DNA of 46,632 nt, from the NCBI RefSeq assembly GCF_902859855.1, contig NZ_CADIKH010000050.1:1-46632 (forward strand), written 5' to 3'. Made by a program: the position numbers and the translations under genes. Positions 45,075 to 46,632 of the stretch are shown piece after piece (the first letter of the stretch is position 1; each line of letters begins with the position of its first letter). The notes beneath the pieces are model-generated. The model was not told the DNA's origin, searched no databases, and was given only the letters and a program-made list of their open reading frames with translations. Source of the DNA: Paraburkholderia humisilvae (GTDB taxonomy: Bacteria > Pseudomonadota > Gammaproteobacteria > Burkholderiales > Burkholderiaceae).

Positions 45075-45292
45075 TGGCGTGGTGGCGTGATGGCTGCGAG
45101 CGCGTGGCAGGCGCCGCGCACATAAACAGAAAGGCACGGCACACGCATCAGCTTTTGCAATTGCTTGCATTTTTTCTGTGCCAATGACAAATGGCGTGCT
45201 GCACAATCCTCCTGCTTGACAGACATGTGGTCCGACCCGCGGCGGCTGCCTCCTGAAGCGGCGCGACGGGCGAGCAGGAGCAAGAACAAGGA

Positions 45293-45853
45293 ATGCAAAA
45301 AGTCATCTCCGGCGCCTTACCGGCGCCGCGTCCGCGCGCGCTATTGGCCGCGCTCGTCGTCACCGCAGTTGCGACCGTATTGAACGGCTGCTCTTCCCTC
45401 TACTCCGAAAGCGCGACAACGGGCGCCGGTATCGCCGGCGCGGCCATCGCCGGCTCGCTCACGAACAACGCGGCCGTGGCGACCGGCATTGGCCTCGGGG
45501 TTGTCGCGGCGGCACACGCCGGCGTTCAGTATTCGGAACGCGTGATCCATCGCAATACACAGGACGGCATCGCGCATGTCGCGGGGCCGCTCGAGGTCGG
45601 TGGCGTCGCGCAGTGGAACGTCACGCATTCGGTGCCGCTCGAGGACGACGAACACGGCCGCGTCACGGTCAGCCGCGTGATCAGCAGCGGCGCACTCGAT
45701 TGCAAGGAAATCGTCTTTTCGGTCGACCGGTCGGCGACGCAGACTACGCCTGCATCGAGCGCGTTTTATGTCGCTTCGATCTGCCGCGACGGCAATGCGT
45801 GGCGCTGGGCGTCGGCCGAACCGGCCACTGAACGCTGGGGTGCATTGCAATGA
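45293..45853 (+). CDS. lipoprotein, first of a paralogous pair
   Basis: This 186-residue protein has a signal peptide with lipobox V-L-N-G-C and lipidation Cys33. A glycine- and alanine-rich hydrophobic segment follows (about residues 42-75; A-G-I-A-G-A-A-I-A-G). The soluble domain ends W-A-S-A-E-P-A-T-E-R-W-G-A-L-Q. Its domain shares D-C-K-E and F-S-V with its downstream paralogue. The function is unknown, and it is probably outer-membrane anchored. It lies about 220 bases after the sigma-54 activator; no clear sigma-54 promoter was found in between. Confidence 0.8.
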   Translation: MQKVISGALPAPRPRALLAALVVTAVATVLNGCSSLYSESATTGAGIAGAAIAGSLTNNAAVATGIGLGVVAAAHAGVQYSERVIHRNTQDGIAHVAGPLEVGGVAQWNVTHSVPLEDDEHGRVTVSRVISSGALDCKEIVFSVDRSATQTTPASSAFYVASICRDGNAWRWASAEPATERWGALQ

Positions 45854-46464
45854 ATGCGCGCGCGGACAGGCTGAAAGACCATGATGGGCGGGATGACCGC
45901 GATGATGTCGGCGGGCGGCCGGCTGCACCGCTGCGTTCATGGCGGCATGGATGGCGCGTCGCGTTCGCAGTGGCACTGTGCGCGGGCACCGGCACGCTCA
46001 CGAGCGGGTGCAGTTCCACTTCGCTCGGCGCGGCGGGCGGGGCGGCCGCGGGCGCCGCAACCGGCATCGTGACGGCGAATCCGGCAATCGGTATCGGCGT
46101 GGGCATCGCGGTGCAAGCCGCGACGACCGAAACCGTCAATCGTTATTACCGCGTGATGCATACCGATCAGCAGAACGTCATCGCAGCGCTGGTCGGCACG
46201 ATGAAGGTAGGCGACACGCGGCCATGGAACGTCAAGCACACGCTGCCGATCGAAAACGGCCATGGGCAGGTGCGCGTCACGCGTGCATTCTCGTCGGCGC
46301 TGGCGGACTGCAAGGAATTCGTGTTCTCGGTGGCCGACAGCGATGAAGCCAACGCGCCGGAACACTGGTATACCGCTGCCGCGTGTCAGTTGCAGCAAGA
46401 CAGGCGCTGGTGGAAATGGGCGTCGGCGGAACCCGCGGTCGATCGGTGGGGCAACCTGCAATAG
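45850..46464 (+). CDS. lipoprotein, second of a paralogous pair
   Basis: This 204-residue protein has a long basic N-terminus, then a hydrophobic stretch and lipobox L-T-S-G-C (Cys54). A glycine-rich segment and a C-terminal domain (W-A-S-A-E-P-A-V-D-R-W-G-N-L-Q) follow. It shares W-N-V-x-H, D-C-K-E and V-F-S-V with the first lipoprotein. The start overlaps the upstream stop in an ATGA arrangement, so the two are translated together. The N-terminal extension before the signal is unusually long, but no later in-frame ATG exists. Confidence 0.8.
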   Translation: MNARADRLKDHDGRDDRDDVGGRPAAPLRSWRHGWRVAFAVALCAGTGTLTSGCSSTSLGAAGGAAAGAATGIVTANPAIGIGVGIAVQAATTETVNRYYRVMHTDQQNVIAALVGTMKVGDTRPWNVKHTLPIENGHGQVRVTRAFSSALADCKEFVFSVADSDEANAPEHWYTAAACQLQQDRRWWKWASAEPAVDRWGNLQ

Positions 46465-46497
46465 ACTTCGGCCATGCGCGCTGGGTGCCCGACCTGA

Positions 46498-46632
46498 TCA
46501 GGACTCGACGTCCTCGAGGCTGAATATCTCCGACTGGTCGTTATACGAAAAGATCTCGCCGTAACGCCCCCAGTTGATCACCGCATCGAGCGTCTCCTCC
46601 GCGGCGCTATCCGAGAGGAAATCCTCCAGCTC
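46498..46632 (-). CDS. C-terminus of an ABC transporter ATPase (AAA-associated domain), partial
   Basis: The minus strand from the right edge to a TGA at 46498-46500 encodes 44 residues including E-E-T-L-D-A-V-I-N-W-G-R-Y and Y-N-D-Q-S-E-I-F-S-L. This matches the AAA-associated C-terminal domain of nitrate/sulfonate-type ABC transporter ATPases. The rest of the gene lies outside the window. The frame is confirmed by the conserved W-G-R-Y-x-E. Confidence 0.75.
   Translation of the reverse strand, partial: ELEDFLSDSAAEETLDAVINWGRYGEIFSYNDQSEIFSLEDVES

Noticed and set aside
45105..45119. TGGCAG-N5-GCGC, a possible sigma-54 promoter before the lipoproteins
   Set aside because: It has GG and GC ten bases apart but lacks the TTGC consensus, and such spacing is frequent in GC-rich DNA.

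Overview
The window looks like chromosomal DNA of a Burkholderia-type betaproteobacterium, probably Paraburkholderia or a close relative. The basis is high GC with strongly GC-biased third codon positions in most genes, two DUF4148 secreted proteins of the kind common in that group, Burkholderia-like ParC, ParE, UbiC and HtpG sequences, and many small proteins with strong AGGAGG-type ribosome sites. Species cannot be fixed from sequence reading alone. All assignments rest on reading motifs and recalling families; no database search was run.

Layout, left to right. 1-1200: the remains of a pseudopilin cluster (one truncated fragment, two intact genes), abutting an unrelated minus-strand coding fragment at about position 118. 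1208-5305: a deoxyinosine glycosylase, ubiC, a small protein with an RNase-toxin-like tail, a TPR glycosyltransferase, and a small protein built from a duplicated 24-residue motif. 5342-8952: a shared terminator, htpG and a MocR/GntR-type regulator. 9289-13760: five same-strand genes (VOC protein, EamA exporter, PLP aminotransferase, RidA, PhzF-like isomerase) that read as one amine or amino-acid module under the divergent MocR-type regulator. 14335-19984: a membrane GGDEF-EAL protein, a CHR-family transporter, a stand-alone condensation-fold protein and a CopD-like membrane protein. 20288-26986: parC, parE and uup on the minus strand, with a cluster of DnaA-box-like sequences upstream of parE. 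27246-28262: a DUF4399 protein, rubredoxin and tRNA-Arg(CCT).

28263-29491 is the accessory spot. Directly after the tRNA lie a frameshifted RelE/HigB-type toxin gene, its intact antitoxin gene, and a fragment of a second, unrelated antitoxin, each antitoxin followed by a hairpin. 29582-33586 holds small secreted or membrane proteins, including a DUF4148 paralogue pair around a YoaK-like membrane protein, and a possible 27-residue membrane peptide.

33716-35523 is a Dcm-type cytosine methyltransferase overlapping by one base with a very-short-patch repair endonuclease (Vsr); no restriction endonuclease accompanies them. 35717-40972: a PEBP/YbhB protein, a DHA2-type MFS exporter, a glycine-zipper protein, otsA and two small disordered proteins. 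41035-45074: two sigma-54 activators, one with a receiver domain and one without, flanking a DUF883/ElaB-like envelope pair. 45293-46464: two overlapping paralogous lipoprotein genes. The right edge cuts into the C-terminus of an ABC transporter ATPase on the minus strand.

I found no CRISPR array, no rRNA and no intact insertion sequence or integrase. The most informative oddities are the tRNA-adjacent toxin-antitoxin remnants, the Dcm-Vsr pair with a repressor-like N-terminus, the MocR-centred cluster with repeated operator-like sites, the 11-bp tandem repeat in a prepilin leader, and several unrecognised small proteins.
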